Below are positions 13,873-21,946 of a stretch of DNA of 45,657 nt, one piece after another. A model generated the notes under the pieces. The model was given only the letters and a program-made list of their open reading frames with translations. It searched no databases and was not told where the DNA came from. Position 1 is the first letter of the stretch, and every line of letters begins with the position of its first letter. The stretch comes from an uncultured Actinomycetes bacterium (GTDB lineage: Bacteria; Actinomycetota; Thermoleophilia; Gaiellales; F1-60-MAGs149). The position numbers were made by a program, and so were the translations under genes. The stretch spans positions 1-45,657 of the forward strand of contig CAINDT010000349.1 in assembly GCA_903847495.1 (NCBI GenBank). The letters run 5' to 3'.

Positions 13873-13877
13873 CTACA
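13828..13877. repeat. array of five alternating GACTACA half-sites
   Basis: GACTACA (13828), TGTAGTC (13839), GACTACA (13850), TGTAGTC (13860) and GACTACA (13871) alternate in orientation about every 11 bp, making overlapping dyads. The 18-mer TGTAGTCTGGGGACTACA occurs twice, 21 bp apart. The last half-site contains the TAG stop of the RecT gene. Likely a multimer binding site such as an origin iteron set or an operator. Confidence 0.75.
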
Positions 13878-14757
13878 TCCTCGCCGGCTGCTTGGTCAGC
13901 CAGCCTCGGATGCGGTCCTTCCACGACTTCTCCCAGACGCTCATGTCCTCGGGCGCGTGGATCGGCGGATTCGCCCTCGCCATCGCCGCGATGAGATCCT
14001 GCAACGGGATGTTCTTCGCCGACAGAGCCTTCAGCAGAGCCGCCGACTCGGCCTTGGACAGGTACTCGGTCTTCGGGAGGGCGTCGGGATTGGCCTCTGC
14101 GGCCTCCGCGCGAATCGCCTCCTCCTCGGCCTGGTCGATGGCGGGATCGCCTTGGCGAGGCTCCTCCGCCGCCGGCAGGGCGTGGAAGGATGGCGCAGGC
14201 ACGTCCGAAGCCTGCGCCATCTCTTCCGCGCTGTACAACCCCGACAACTCGGCGGGGAAGGCTTTCCGCAAAGCGAGCATTTCGGCACACTTCGCGAGCA
14301 TCAAGGAGGGCATCCTCGGCCACTGGCCGGTGGGCTGGCCCTCCTTGTTGCGTGGGCAGTACTCGCTCCAGAGGGCGACCGCGTAGAGCGGGGCGACGAA
14401 CCCTCGGCGGCTGACGCCGACCTTGGCGGCGACGGGCGGCTTGTTCGACAGCCACACGTCCCTCCACTGGCCGTCCTCGCCGCACCACCACGGGCCGTCC
14501 TGACCGGCATACTCGCTCGACCGCTGCGCGACGAGGCGCGCGCCGTCGATCGAGACCTGGATCTGGCGGACCTCGCAGCGGAGACGGGTGTCCCAGCGCG
14601 GAACCGAGTAGATCTGCCGGGTGAACGGGTCGAGCCCAGTCTTCTCGGAGACGGCGATGAACAGCGCCAGCTCGTCGGGAGTGGCGCCCTTGGCGATGGT
14701 GCGCGCGATCAGCTGCACCTGTTCCGGTCCGAACTTGCGGATGGCGAGCGCGCTCAT
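13873..14757 (-). CDS. recT: RecT/Redbeta-family single-strand annealing protein
   Basis: 294 residues. The family core is clear: a helical N terminus (IARTIAKGATPDELALFIAV), LDPFTRQIYSVPRWD, QIQVSIDGARLVAQRS, then MPSLMLAKCAEMLALRKAFP and LSGLYSAEEM. These proteins anneal complementary single strands made by a partner exonuclease, here encoded at 15241-16047. The C-terminal 80 residues (about 215-294) are acidic and probably flexible, with a terminal helical domain. ATG 14757 is coupled (ATGA). Confidence 0.92.
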   Translation of the reverse strand: MSALAIRKFGPEQVQLIARTIAKGATPDELALFIAVSEKTGLDPFTRQIYSVPRWDTRLRCEVRQIQVSIDGARLVAQRSSEYAGQDGPWWCGEDGQWRDVWLSNKPPVAAKVGVSRRGFVAPLYAVALWSEYCPRNKEGQPTGQWPRMPSLMLAKCAEMLALRKAFPAELSGLYSAEEMAQASDVPAPSFHALPAAEEPRQGDPAIDQAEEEAIRAEAAEANPDALPKTEYLSKAESAALLKALSAKNIPLQDLIAAMARANPPIHAPEDMSVWEKSWKDRIRGWLTKQPARM

Positions 14758-14978
14758 GCCTTCCTCCCCGTCGGCTTGAGGTCGACGTTCGCGCAGAACT
14801 CGGCGAGGATCTCGAGGTTCGGGTAGATCAGGTCGTTGCAGATGAGATCGTTGGCGTCATTCTCCTCCAACGACTTGACGGTGGCCTCGAGAGCCTTGAT
14901 CCGCGTCACAACGTCATTGGTGAGCTCGTTCCAATCGGCTTTCTTCAGCGTGGTCACGTTGGTCTTCAGAGTGCTCAT
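14754..14978 (-). CDS. small helical hypothetical protein
   Basis: 74 residues from ATG 14978 after AGGAACCGACGA. Residues 14-45 form a likely helix (WNELTNDVVTRIKALEATV). It lies between the recombination genes and may belong to that system, for example as a single-strand-annealing accessory, but nothing specific is seen. Confidence 0.6.
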   Translation of the reverse strand: MSTLKTNVTTLKKADWNELTNDVVTRIKALEATVKSLEENDANDLICNDLIYPNLEILAEFCANVDLKPTGRKA

Positions 14979-15244
14979 TCGTCGGTTCCTTCCTGATTGT
15001 TCTTCTCGCGCAACTTGCGGATGCTTGAACGGAGCTTGCGGTTCTCCTCCACCAGACGGCAGGCGTACCGTCGCTCCTCCTCGATATGGCGCGCGGCATC
15101 CATCAGCACGCGCATCGCCTCCTCCTTCAGTTCTCCGAAGGGCCGGTCCATCGCGATCTCCATCGCGATCTTCCGAATCCTCTCCGAGTTGCTGTCGCTG
15201 AACGTACCCACCTTGTCGATGGCGTCGATCGGAAGCGTGCTCAC
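14975..15244 (-). CDS. coiled-coil hypothetical protein
   Basis: 89 residues. From about residue 45 onward a charged helix (AARHIEEERRYACRLVEENR) suggests a coiled coil. The start overlaps the exonuclease stop and its own stop overlaps the next ATG. No family recognised. Confidence 0.6.
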   Translation of the reverse strand: MSTLPIDAIDKVGTFSDSNSERIRKIAMEIAMDRPFGELKEEAMRVLMDAARHIEEERRYACRLVEENRKLRSSIRKLREKNNQEGTDE

Positions 15245-16047
15245 AGCGACACCTCCTCATTGCGGACCGCCCACCGGGGAAGCCCGATCGTCTGGATGGT
15301 CGGGTCGTAGCCGTGCCAGTTGTTCGTCTTCATGCAGTTCGACAGCATCGGCAGGAGCCGAGCGATCTCGCGCTCGCCCTCGGCGATGGCGCGGTCGTCG
15401 AGCGTGTAGCACGCGATGCCGTACGGCATGGTCTTCTCGACGGCGATGAACACCATCGTCTCGACCTCGAAGCCGGCCATGCGCATCGCGCGCAGGTACC
15501 ACGCGGCCTGGATGTGGTAGGCGAACTTCGCGACCGAGCGCGGGAACTCCTCGGGAGAGGCGTCCTGCGTGCTCTTGAGGTCGACGATGCACCGCTGGTC
15601 GAGGTTGTAGGCGTCGATGCGCGCCTTGCAGGGAATCCCCAGCTCCTCCCAGAACAGGCTGATCTCGGTCTCGGTGCGCCCCAGCAGCAGGTCCGACGCG
15701 ACGGGATGCTCGCCCACGGCCTTGCCTATGCCGGTGACCGACAGCCACTCGTCCTCCGACAGCACCTTCTCGCCACGGAGCGAGTCGAGCCACGTCTGGT
15801 ACGCAGCCTTGCCGGCGACCGTGCGGCGGTCGAAGCTCGGCGCACAGGCGAACTGCTCGGTGAACTTGTACGGCTCGAGAACCAGCGTGTGGAACGCCTC
15901 GCCGACGACAAGCGCGCTCGCCTTGAGCGGCTCCTCGTCCATCATGCGCAGGTGTGCCGGTGAGCGACGGATGGCCTTGAGCCTCGACGCGCTCGCGCCA
16001 CGGAATGCGTGATACGCATCCGCAGGCATGTTCCTCTCCACTTTCAT
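15241..16047 (-). CDS. RecE-like PD-(D/E)xK exonuclease
   Basis: 268 residues. Features of the PDDEXK-type exonuclease family are visible: MPADAYHAFRGASASRLKAI near the N terminus, GEAFHTLVLEP (49-59), D145 in CKARIDAY and the catalytic DLK (156-158) followed by ST. It would resect DNA ends to give single strands for the RecT protein encoded just downstream, forming a two-part recombination system like RecE/RecT or lambda Red. ATG 16047 follows GGAGTAGGAAC; a folded RNA element lies in its leader. Confidence 0.88.
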   Translation of the reverse strand: MKVERNMPADAYHAFRGASASRLKAIRRSPAHLRMMDEEPLKASALVVGEAFHTLVLEPYKFTEQFACAPSFDRRTVAGKAAYQTWLDSLRGEKVLSEDEWLSVTGIGKAVGEHPVASDLLLGRTETEISLFWEELGIPCKARIDAYNLDQRCIVDLKSTQDASPEEFPRSVAKFAYHIQAAWYLRAMRMAGFEVETMVFIAVEKTMPYGIACYTLDDRAIAEGEREIARLLPMLSNCMKTNNWHGYDPTIQTIGLPRWAVRNEEVSL

Positions 16048-16179
16048 GTTCCTACTCCGATCGAAAGACCCACTGCCCGCGCGTGGGGAACGCGGAGGAG
16101 CCACCTGGCGTAAGGAGGTACGCGGCGGGCAGTGGGTAGGGGTGTTCGGACGTTCCGTTCACAGGTGGCTGCGCGGATG
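16048..16179. other. leader/intergenic region before the exonuclease gene
   Basis: 132 bp between the zinc-ribbon protein gene (ends 16180) and the exonuclease ATG. It contains the long inverted repeat at 16068-16137 and no plausible minus-strand gene. It is one of the few sizable gaps in the minus-strand block, so a promoter or regulatory RNA is expected here. Confidence 0.6.
16068..16137 (-). ncRNA. candidate three-stem structured RNA with anti-Shine-Dalgarno loop
   Basis: Outer stem P1 is a perfect 13-bp pairing of 16068-16080 (ACCCACTGCCCGC) with 16125-16137. Inside, two small hairpins share the same stem GCGT/ACGC: 16081-16093 with loop GGGGA, and 16108-16123 with loop AAGGAGGT (plus-strand letters). 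On the minus transcript, which is the leader of the exonuclease gene, the second loop reads ACCTCCTT, the sequence of the 16S rRNA 3' end. It could be a translation control element, an attenuator, or a DNA cruciform. Confidence 0.5.
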
Positions 16180-16617
16180 TTAGACGGTCTTGTCCGCGCT
16201 GTCAACACCAAGAACCTTGCGCGCCACCCAGGATTTCGCGCGGTCGATAACCGAGCGGTGCCGGCCATGCGACCTGCCCCACTTGTTCTGCGGGCAGCTC
16301 GTGTCGGGCATGGTCAACTTCACCGTCAGCTTCGCGCGCTCGCTCACGCCGCATCCGCACGAGCGGCAGTAGCCGATCTCGTCGGGGAGCTTGTCCGACA
16401 GCACGCGCGACGGACATGCGACGCAGAGCGCCTTGCGCGCCTCGAAGACCTCGTCAGGCACTGGGCCTGTCAGCATGAGGCTCGCCTCCGCCGACAGGTA
16501 CTTGCCGACGTTCGACACCGTCACCTCGGCGACGGGCTCCGCCGGCTTGGGATCGCGCTCGTCCTTGAGCGTGTCCGCATCGCTGTACTTGCGTCCGACT
16601 CTGTAGTACTCGGGCAT
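16180..16617 (-). CDS. zinc-binding conserved phage protein
   Basis: 145 residues. A cysteine cluster at about 65-105 (CVACPSR, YCRSCGCGVSERAKLTVKL, SCPQNKWG) has the CxxC...CxxCGC...CP-x-KW arrangement found in many phage proteins, a presumed zinc ribbon. ATG 16617 follows AGGAGAGAG. It sits immediately after the Cys-rich 650-residue protein gene, which may hint at a shared role. Function unknown. Confidence 0.75.
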   Translation of the reverse strand: MPEYYRVGRKYSDADTLKDERDPKPAEPVAEVTVSNVGKYLSAEASLMLTGPVPDEVFEARKALCVACPSRVLSDKLPDEIGYCRSCGCGVSERAKLTVKLTMPDTSCPQNKWGRSHGRHRSVIDRAKSWVARKVLGVDSADKTV

Positions 16618-16626
16618 CTCTCTCTC

Positions 16627-18579
16627 CTAGAACTCGACGCACGGTGCATTGCCGCCCATGCACGCGATCTGCGCCGGTGTGTCGTGTGGCGGGCAATCGA
16701 TGACTGGCAGGCAGTTGAACTTCTCGCCCTCGAGCTTCCAGCACGGCGGCGATGCCGTGTAGCAGATACCGCCGCAGCATAGGTCGTCCGCACCGTACTT
16801 GGTGAAGTCGCCGTTGGATAGCGGGTTGCAGATCGTGAAGTGGCCGACGTGGATTCCCTCGACCTCGGGCCAGTTCTTGAACGTGCCGAGAGCGGGAACC
16901 TCGTCGCGGCATCGGAACGGAACCGAGTCGGACCACGAGTCGGTGCTGCGCTTCATCTCGACGAGATACGAATTCACCGAGTAGTGGCAGACCGTCCTGG
17001 TATCGCTCTCGAATCCGTCGACGGGGTTGCCCGTGAAGCTGTTTCGGAATGCGTAGACGCTGTAGATGAACCTGATGCCCTCGCAGAGCGGGAGCACCGA
17101 CAGGTTGTTGCATTTCGTCGGGATCGGGAACGCGCCATCCGCGCACGACTGGACCGCGCCGGGGCCGCAGTTGTTCTCGCAGTCGCTGGTGCAGGAGTCG
17201 CAGCAGTTGTACGCGGGGTTGATGCACGCGCACGGCGTGCATTGCGTCGGGCCTCTTGGGTTGCCCTTGATGCCCTCGACGCAGCTCGGGTCTCCTCGAC
17301 CGCATCCGCGCAGCAGCGCCTCCTCCTCGGTCAGGCCGAGGCCGAAGCACGCAGGGTCGGAAGCGGGATTCCATCCGGCCCACTGCCAGCCCCCAGGCAC
17401 GCCGCGGAAGTAGACCCACTGGCGCTCGGCCCAGAAGTTGTACGCTGCCTGGTCGTCGAGATCGCCCTGATAGTTGATGAAGCAATCGGCCTGCAATCCC
17501 GCGGACTCGGGTATCACGTTGCCCTTGCGCAGCAGCGGAGTGTTGCTCGTTCCGACGAACGGCTCGCACAGGCGCTTGCGGTACGGGCCGAGCGTGTGCA
17601 TGTTCTCGACGTTCTGGATGCACGCGCCGTAGCCGGCGGTCGGGTAGAGCGCGTGCAGGTCGACGTACGCCTGCCGCTGCTCTCCGCGCCAGTCGCCGGC
17701 GCGCAGGTATCCCGCGTCCGCCAGCTTCTCGAGGATGAACTGCGGAGGCGTGATCTTGTCCTGGATGTTGTTCAGCAGCGACTCGGCCTCGTCGCCGGTG
17801 ATCACGCCGCGGACGACGGCCTCGTCGACCTCGAAGCGGTAGAGCGGGATCCCGCTGCAAGCGTATATCCACCACTTCGGAACGAGCTGGCTCTCGACGA
17901 ACGGGACTCCGCCGCAGTTCGACGTGGGCGGGTTCCCGACGTTCTGGTTGCAGCCGGGAACGTAGACGCGCACGCTTCCGTCGCAGTCGAGCGCGATGCG
18001 CCACCAACGCTCGGGGTAGACGAGACAGAGCATCTGCGTGTACAGGCTACCGACGCCGAGAGATCCGCCGAGCGTCTGCCCCTGCTTGAAGCAGCGCATC
18101 TCGATGTACCACTTGGTGGCGTCGTCAGCCATCATCTCGCTGCGGCGGTAGGTGTTGATGCCGCCTAGTCCGGTGAGGAACGAGTTGCACTGGCAGTTGC
18201 CGTCGTCGAACGAGGTCGAGCAGCAGTCGGTGTAGATCGGATCACCGGGGCAGTTCGGGCAGGGCGGCGGGAAGTCGACGAGCTGCGCCGGCTCGAGCGC
18301 GAAGAACACGCAGCGGTAGAAGCTCTTGTAGAACTTGTAGATCGCCTGCACCGGCGGAAGCTCGAAGTTCACGACCGTGTAGCAGGTCTCGCATGGGACC
18401 GTGCCGGGGATCTGCCCGCCGTACGCCGTGTGCTGCGTGAGTGCCGTCTGCGGCCTCTCGCACCAGAGGAGCAGGTGGTCGCATGCGTGGCAGCATCCGT
18501 CCTCGACCTCGGAGCCGTGGAGGCAGTCGCCGTACTTGCATCTTTCGCCGCCGCAGCAGCATCCTCGTGACGCGCTCAA
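16627..18579 (-). CDS. very cysteine-rich 650-residue protein, probably structural
   Basis: 650 residues from a TTG (18579) overlapping the previous TGA. About 52 cysteines (8%) are spread along the whole length, in clusters such as GCCCGGERC at the start, CPNC, DCCSTSF, CACINPAYNCCDSC (about 450) and CCGGIC near the end. No signal peptide, no membrane segment. Several tryptophan-rich stretches are present (ERWWRI, PKWWIYAC, GWQWAGW). As the last gene of the late block, next to fibre genes, a virion surface or host-contact role is likely. Many disulfides or metal sites would be needed. No family recognised. Confidence 0.7.
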   Translation of the reverse strand: MSASRGCCCGGERCKYGDCLHGSEVEDGCCHACDHLLLWCERPQTALTQHTAYGGQIPGTVPCETCYTVVNFELPPVQAIYKFYKSFYRCVFFALEPAQLVDFPPPCPNCPGDPIYTDCCSTSFDDGNCQCNSFLTGLGGINTYRRSEMMADDATKWYIEMRCFKQGQTLGGSLGVGSLYTQMLCLVYPERWWRIALDCDGSVRVYVPGCNQNVGNPPTSNCGGVPFVESQLVPKWWIYACSGIPLYRFEVDEAVVRGVITGDEAESLLNNIQDKITPPQFILEKLADAGYLRAGDWRGEQRQAYVDLHALYPTAGYGACIQNVENMHTLGPYRKRLCEPFVGTSNTPLLRKGNVIPESAGLQADCFINYQGDLDDQAAYNFWAERQWVYFRGVPGGWQWAGWNPASDPACFGLGLTEEEALLRGCGRGDPSCVEGIKGNPRGPTQCTPCACINPAYNCCDSCTSDCENNCGPGAVQSCADGAFPIPTKCNNLSVLPLCEGIRFIYSVYAFRNSFTGNPVDGFESDTRTVCHYSVNSYLVEMKRSTDSWSDSVPFRCRDEVPALGTFKNWPEVEGIHVGHFTICNPLSNGDFTKYGADDLCCGGICYTASPPCWKLEGEKFNCLPVIDCPPHDTPAQIACMGGNAPCVEF

Positions 18580-18836
18580 TCGTCATCCTCCTCTTGCTCC
18601 TGCTCCGAAGCCTGCTCCTCCTGCTGCTCGGCGGTCTTCTCGACGAGAGCGTTGCAGAGCATCGCGTTGCCGATCTGGTGGCGCCAGTACCGCGTGGAAC
18701 GCCTGTTCTGCGTCGTCCACACGATCACGACGGCGTCGGCGCCGACGACCTCGACGAACTCGCGCGCCGCGCGCTCCGCGTGGTAGAGCGGAGTGATGTC
18801 GTCTTCCTGCGACTCGTCCTTCTTCCGCTTCGCCAC
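18576..18836 (-). CDS. small charged hypothetical protein
   Basis: 86 residues from GTG 18836 (upstream AAGGGGGATACC). Lys/Arg-rich start (AKRKKDESQEDD), a central beta-like region (VVGADAVVIVWTTQNRRSTR) and a strongly acidic Gln/Glu tail ending EEDDD. The TGA overlaps the TTG start of the Cys-rich gene, so the pair is coupled. Confidence 0.65.
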   Translation of the reverse strand: MAKRKKDESQEDDITPLYHAERAAREFVEVVGADAVVIVWTTQNRRSTRYWRHQIGNAMLCNALVEKTAEQQEEQASEQEQEEDDD

Positions 18837-18846
18837 GGTATCCCCC

Positions 18847-19605
18847 TTATCGCTGCACATACTGGTCGAAGAGCATGTAGTCGATGCCCATCCTGTTGGC
18901 TCCAGCCGACGCGCTGTTGTGCGAGAGGAACGATCCCGCGTACATCGATCCTAAAGACGCGCTCGTCGCCGTCGGGATGTTCGTCGTCGACGTGTACACC
19001 ACGCTGCCGTTGTTCCTGAACACGACGCTGGTCGCCGCGGCGTTCACCTCGACGGAGAGCACTCTCGGAGTGGCGACGGGAAGTCCGGTGTCGAAGTTGG
19101 TCGCCACGCCGTCCCTGATGGTCGTGCAGTACCAGTTGGTCGAGGTGGTGAGACCCGTGAAGGTTCCGCACCGGAAGTACGCCGCGTCCGATGCAGCAGC
19201 TCCCTGCGAGATGTAGAATCCGAATCCCGACCTGATGAACGCGACATCGCCGACATTCGACAGGCCGAGGTAGAGCTTGGAGGAGATCCTCATCTCCTCG
19301 GATCCGAGCACGATCGACTGGGTCAAGGGGCTCGACCTGATCGCTGCTGATGATCCGGATGTCCCGTTCAGAGGGGTGAGAACCGCGACCCCGTTCTTCG
19401 AGGGCAGGTCGGACGTGATGTTGTACTGGACGATACCGCTGCTCGCGAGCGCCTCCGCGAAGTCACCGACGTTGTTGTGGAAGTCACCGAACTGCCGCAC
19501 GAGCAGCCTCGGGTCGTACGTCCGCGTGAGCATCGCGTCCGATGCGAGGATCCCCGAGTCGGCGATGCTGACGCTGTTGCTTGCCGTTGAGACAGTGACG
19601 TTCAT
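18847..19605 (-). CDS. tail-fibre/tip protein, lectin-like (paralogue A)
   Basis: 252 residues. Beta-rich with the strand pattern RVLSVEVNAAATSVVFRNNG and STTNIPTATSASLG, resembling concanavalin/laminin-G type jelly-rolls used by phage receptor-binding proteins. It aligns by eye with the neighbouring 291-residue protein at the N terminus, at VNAA---V-F-x-x-G, at TTNIPT and at the last lines (IDYMLFDQYVQR versus IDWQSYEYKRAR). Confidence 0.65.
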   Translation of the reverse strand: MNVTVSTASNSVSIADSGILASDAMLTRTYDPRLLVRQFGDFHNNVGDFAEALASSGIVQYNITSDLPSKNGVAVLTPLNGTSGSSAAIRSSPLTQSIVLGSEEMRISSKLYLGLSNVGDVAFIRSGFGFYISQGAAASDAAYFRCGTFTGLTTSTNWYCTTIRDGVATNFDTGLPVATPRVLSVEVNAAATSVVFRNNGSVVYTSTTNIPTATSASLGSMYAGSFLSHNSASAGANRMGIDYMLFDQYVQR

Positions 19606-19608
19606 GGG

Positions 19609-20484
19609 TTACCTCGCTCGCTTGTACTCGTATGACTGCCAGTCGATGTCGAAGGGAGCCAATGCGGTGATTCCAGCTGGATCGCCGGCGCGAACGGAGC
19701 ATCCTGCCATGCACCAATTCCCGTTTGCCTGTGCATCGGCGGTCGCGACAGTGGGGATGTTCGTCGTGATGGTCGCGACGAGAACGCCGTCGATGTAGAA
19801 CAGCGCCTGTGTACCCGCTGCGTTCACGCGGACCTCGAGGACGTGCCAGTCGTTCACCGCGATTCCGGTGTCGATCTCGGTCGCGTCTCCAGTGTTGTAT
19901 GCGGGATCGATTGGATCCCTGACGTAGTTCGCAGCCGCAAGCGCATGCCATGTCGTCTTGCTTCCGTAGCACAGGAAGCAGCAGGCGTTCACCTGTCCGT
20001 CGCCCACCATGCCGGCCTGTCCGATGATCGGCGGCGCATGCCCTTGGCTGAATCCGACTCGATATGTGATGTTCGTCTGCGCGCCCTTGTCCACCCGGAC
20101 CCTCGCCGCGAAGTTCGCTGCCGCGTACCCGACTCCGAACACCATCTGCGGCTGGACGGAAACGCTGGGTCGGTCGCTGATCCATCCTCGGGATCCGGCG
20201 GTGTTGATTGCCGGTGAGATCGTGATGTAGTTGACCGTGTCTCCGCTGTAGATGTGCGTGTACGTCGCCGTCGCGCCATTGGCCGTAAACACGTTCCAGG
20301 GAGATGCGTTGTGGCTGAAGTCGCTGAAGAGCCGGTACGAGCTACGGTCCATCGCGACATGGTCGACCGATCCGTAGTTCAGCGTCGGGCTCGGGAAGTT
20401 TCCCGCGAGCACGCCGGAGGCGGTTCCTGCGGGATTCTCGCTCACGAGCACGCTGGTACCCGTCTCCGTGACGGTCAGGTTCAT
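19609..20484 (-). CDS. tail-fibre/tip protein, lectin-like (paralogue B)
   Basis: 291 residues, a tandem paralogue of the next gene downstream (18847-19605). The jelly-roll-like core includes WHVLEVRVNAAGTQALFYI, TITTNIPTVATADAQANG. A CCFLCYG stretch in the middle adds cysteines. No catalytic motif. Probably a host-receptor or glycan-binding protein. Confidence 0.65.
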   Translation of the reverse strand: MNLTVTETGTSVLVSENPAGTASGVLAGNFPSPTLNYGSVDHVAMDRSSYRLFSDFSHNASPWNVFTANGATATYTHIYSGDTVNYITISPAINTAGSRGWISDRPSVSVQPQMVFGVGYAAANFAARVRVDKGAQTNITYRVGFSQGHAPPIIGQAGMVGDGQVNACCFLCYGSKTTWHALAAANYVRDPIDPAYNTGDATEIDTGIAVNDWHVLEVRVNAAGTQALFYIDGVLVATITTNIPTVATADAQANGNWCMAGCSVRAGDPAGITALAPFDIDWQSYEYKRAR

Positions 20485-20831
20485 CGCGTCACCTCGCCCG
20501 ACAGCGTGACGAGACCCTGGAGCAGGCGCGTCACCACGCCCGACGGGCTCACGATCTCGAGGTCGTAGACGCCGTCGCAGGGCAGCGCCGCGGTCTGCGC
20601 GTCGGTCAGCGTCAGCACGATGGTGCCGTTCGCCGGCGTCGGGATCGTCAGGCCGGATGTCGCGGTGGACACGCTGAACAGGGTCGCCGAGCTCTGGTAC
20701 GCGGCGCGCGCCATCATGCGGGCGCTGTAGCCCGAGAGGTTGACGGCGGTACCCGCGTCGTCGGTGTAGGTGAAGCTGCGGGTGTGCGTGGCACCCTGCT
20801 CGATGATCATGTTGTAGATGCCTGCGGCCAT
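20481..20831 (-). CDS. small Ig/BppU-like virion protein
   Basis: 116 residues from ATG 20831 after CGGAGGCACGC. The pattern GATHTRSFTYTDDAGTAVNL, ARMMAR, and YDLEIVSPSGVVTRLLQG is that of small baseplate or fibre proteins (BppU N-terminal-like, polarity in-out of beta strands) common in phage genomes. Coupled to the metallophosphoesterase gene (TGATG). Confidence 0.65.
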   Translation of the reverse strand: MAAGIYNMIIEQGATHTRSFTYTDDAGTAVNLSGYSARMMARAAYQSSATLFSVSTATSGLTIPTPANGTIVLTLTDAQTAALPCDGVYDLEIVSPSGVVTRLLQGLVTLSGEVTR

Positions 20832-21703
20832 CAGCGTGCCTCCGTGAATTCGTACTCGACCTTGTGCTTCCTGTTCATCCAGACCCGCATCCAGAGGGCT
20901 CCACGGGGCTTCGGCGGACCGCCGCGCTCGGTGTGCCACCCATCCTGCGGGCTGAACTCGTCCTTGTATCCGGGCGTCCGGATGTGCGTCTGCCTGTCGA
21001 GATAGGGTACGTCGGCGCTCGTCACGCGGTACCTCTCGATGGGCAGAATCCACTGGTCGTGCGTGTGGCCCGTCCAGACCACGTCCGCGTCGGGCAGATA
21101 GACCGCCATGCGCGAGGTCTGGATGGTTCCGCGCGTCACGGGACCGCCTCCGCCGTAGCCGTGGTGCCTGTACATCCACAGGCTGACCGACCTGCGGTCG
21201 CCCTTCGGACAGATCATCAGGCGCACCCACCCGGCGTAGCCCGTGCAGTGCAGGTTCACCGCGCCCTTGAGCTTCAGCCGCTCGACGGTCCTCTCGGTGA
21301 GGTTCGTCTCGTGGTGCTTGAGGATCGCGGTCTCGTGGTTGCCAAGCCCCATCATGCACCAGTTGGGCGCATATGGAGCGTAGAACTCGACCGCTTCGTC
21401 CACCAGACGATCGAGGTAGTTCCCGAACTGGTATTCGGGTCGGAGCGCCGAGCGGTCTGCCCGCCGGTCCCAACGGCCCTGCATTGCGCAATGCAGGTCG
21501 CCGTTGTCGAGGATCAATGCGCCGCGGCGCTTGGCCTCCTCGAGATGACGGCGCTCCATGTCTATTTCGGTGTGCGCATTGTCGTGATGCGCGTCCGAAC
21601 GAAGCAGGAACCAGATCGGATCGGTCGTCCGAGTCGGCCTGTAGTCGATGCGCAGGACGGCTTTGTCAGTCCTGCGCACCGTGATGTTCTCGAGATCAGA
21701 CAT
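20831..21703 (-). CDS. calcineurin-like metallophosphoesterase
   Basis: 290 residues. Metal-binding motifs of the family appear in order: SDAHHD (36-41), NGD (67-69), GNHE (121-124), an HH pair (179-180) and GHTHD (211-215). These enzymes use two metal ions to split phosphoesters, including nucleic acids or nucleotides; the substrate here is unknown. It is placed among late genes between the membrane cassette and fibre genes, a location seen for such enzymes in other phages. Confidence 0.88.
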   Translation of the reverse strand: MSDLENITVRRTDKAVLRIDYRPTRTTDPIWFLLRSDAHHDNAHTEIDMERRHLEEAKRRGALILDNGDLHCAMQGRWDRRADRSALRPEYQFGNYLDRLVDEAVEFYAPYAPNWCMMGLGNHETAILKHHETNLTERTVERLKLKGAVNLHCTGYAGWVRLMICPKGDRRSVSLWMYRHHGYGGGGPVTRGTIQTSRMAVYLPDADVVWTGHTHDQWILPIERYRVTSADVPYLDRQTHIRTPGYKDEFSPQDGWHTERGGPPKPRGALWMRVWMNRKHKVEYEFTEAR

Positions 21704-21721
21704 GGCACCCCTTTGTCCAGC

Positions 21722-21946
21722 CTAGTTCCCGTCGACGTATGAGGGTGGCACCATGTACCACCCCTCCGGTATCGGCACGGCGTTCTGCGACAGAACCCAT
21801 TCGCCGTCAACCCTGTGGTACACGCGGCTCTTCATCATTGGACCGACCCGCATCGGGGTCGACTCGTCGACGAACACCGTCCTGCCGCAGCCACTCGCGA
21901 ATGCGATCACCAGCGCGGCCAAGAGCATCGCGGTCAACGCCGGCAT
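21722..21946 (-). CDS. lipoprotein with SGC lipobox, embedded start (spanin-like candidate)
   Basis: 74 residues if started at ATG 21946: MPALTAMLLAALVIAFASGC, a lipoprotein signal with the modified Cys at residue 20, then a short mature part ending in EGWYMVPPS and YVDGN. Its start lies inside the neighbouring gene in another frame, as Rz1 lies in Rz. A longer frame from GTG 22072 exists but puts 42 unlikely residues before the signal. No ribosome site precedes 21946, so coupling is needed. An outer-membrane spanin is one reading; a simple lipoprotein is another. Confidence 0.55.
   Translation of the reverse strand: MPALTAMLLAALVIAFASGCGRTVFVDESTPMRVGPMMKSRVYHRVDGEWVLSQNAVPIPEGWYMVPPSYVDGN

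Noticed and set aside
16132..16782. Plus-strand frame starting at a GTG 12 bases after TAAGGAGGT
   Set aside because: The ribosome site is striking, but the frame is antisense to two well-supported genes and reads as Arg/Ala/Val-rich shadow; the SD-like sequence is better explained by the folded element.
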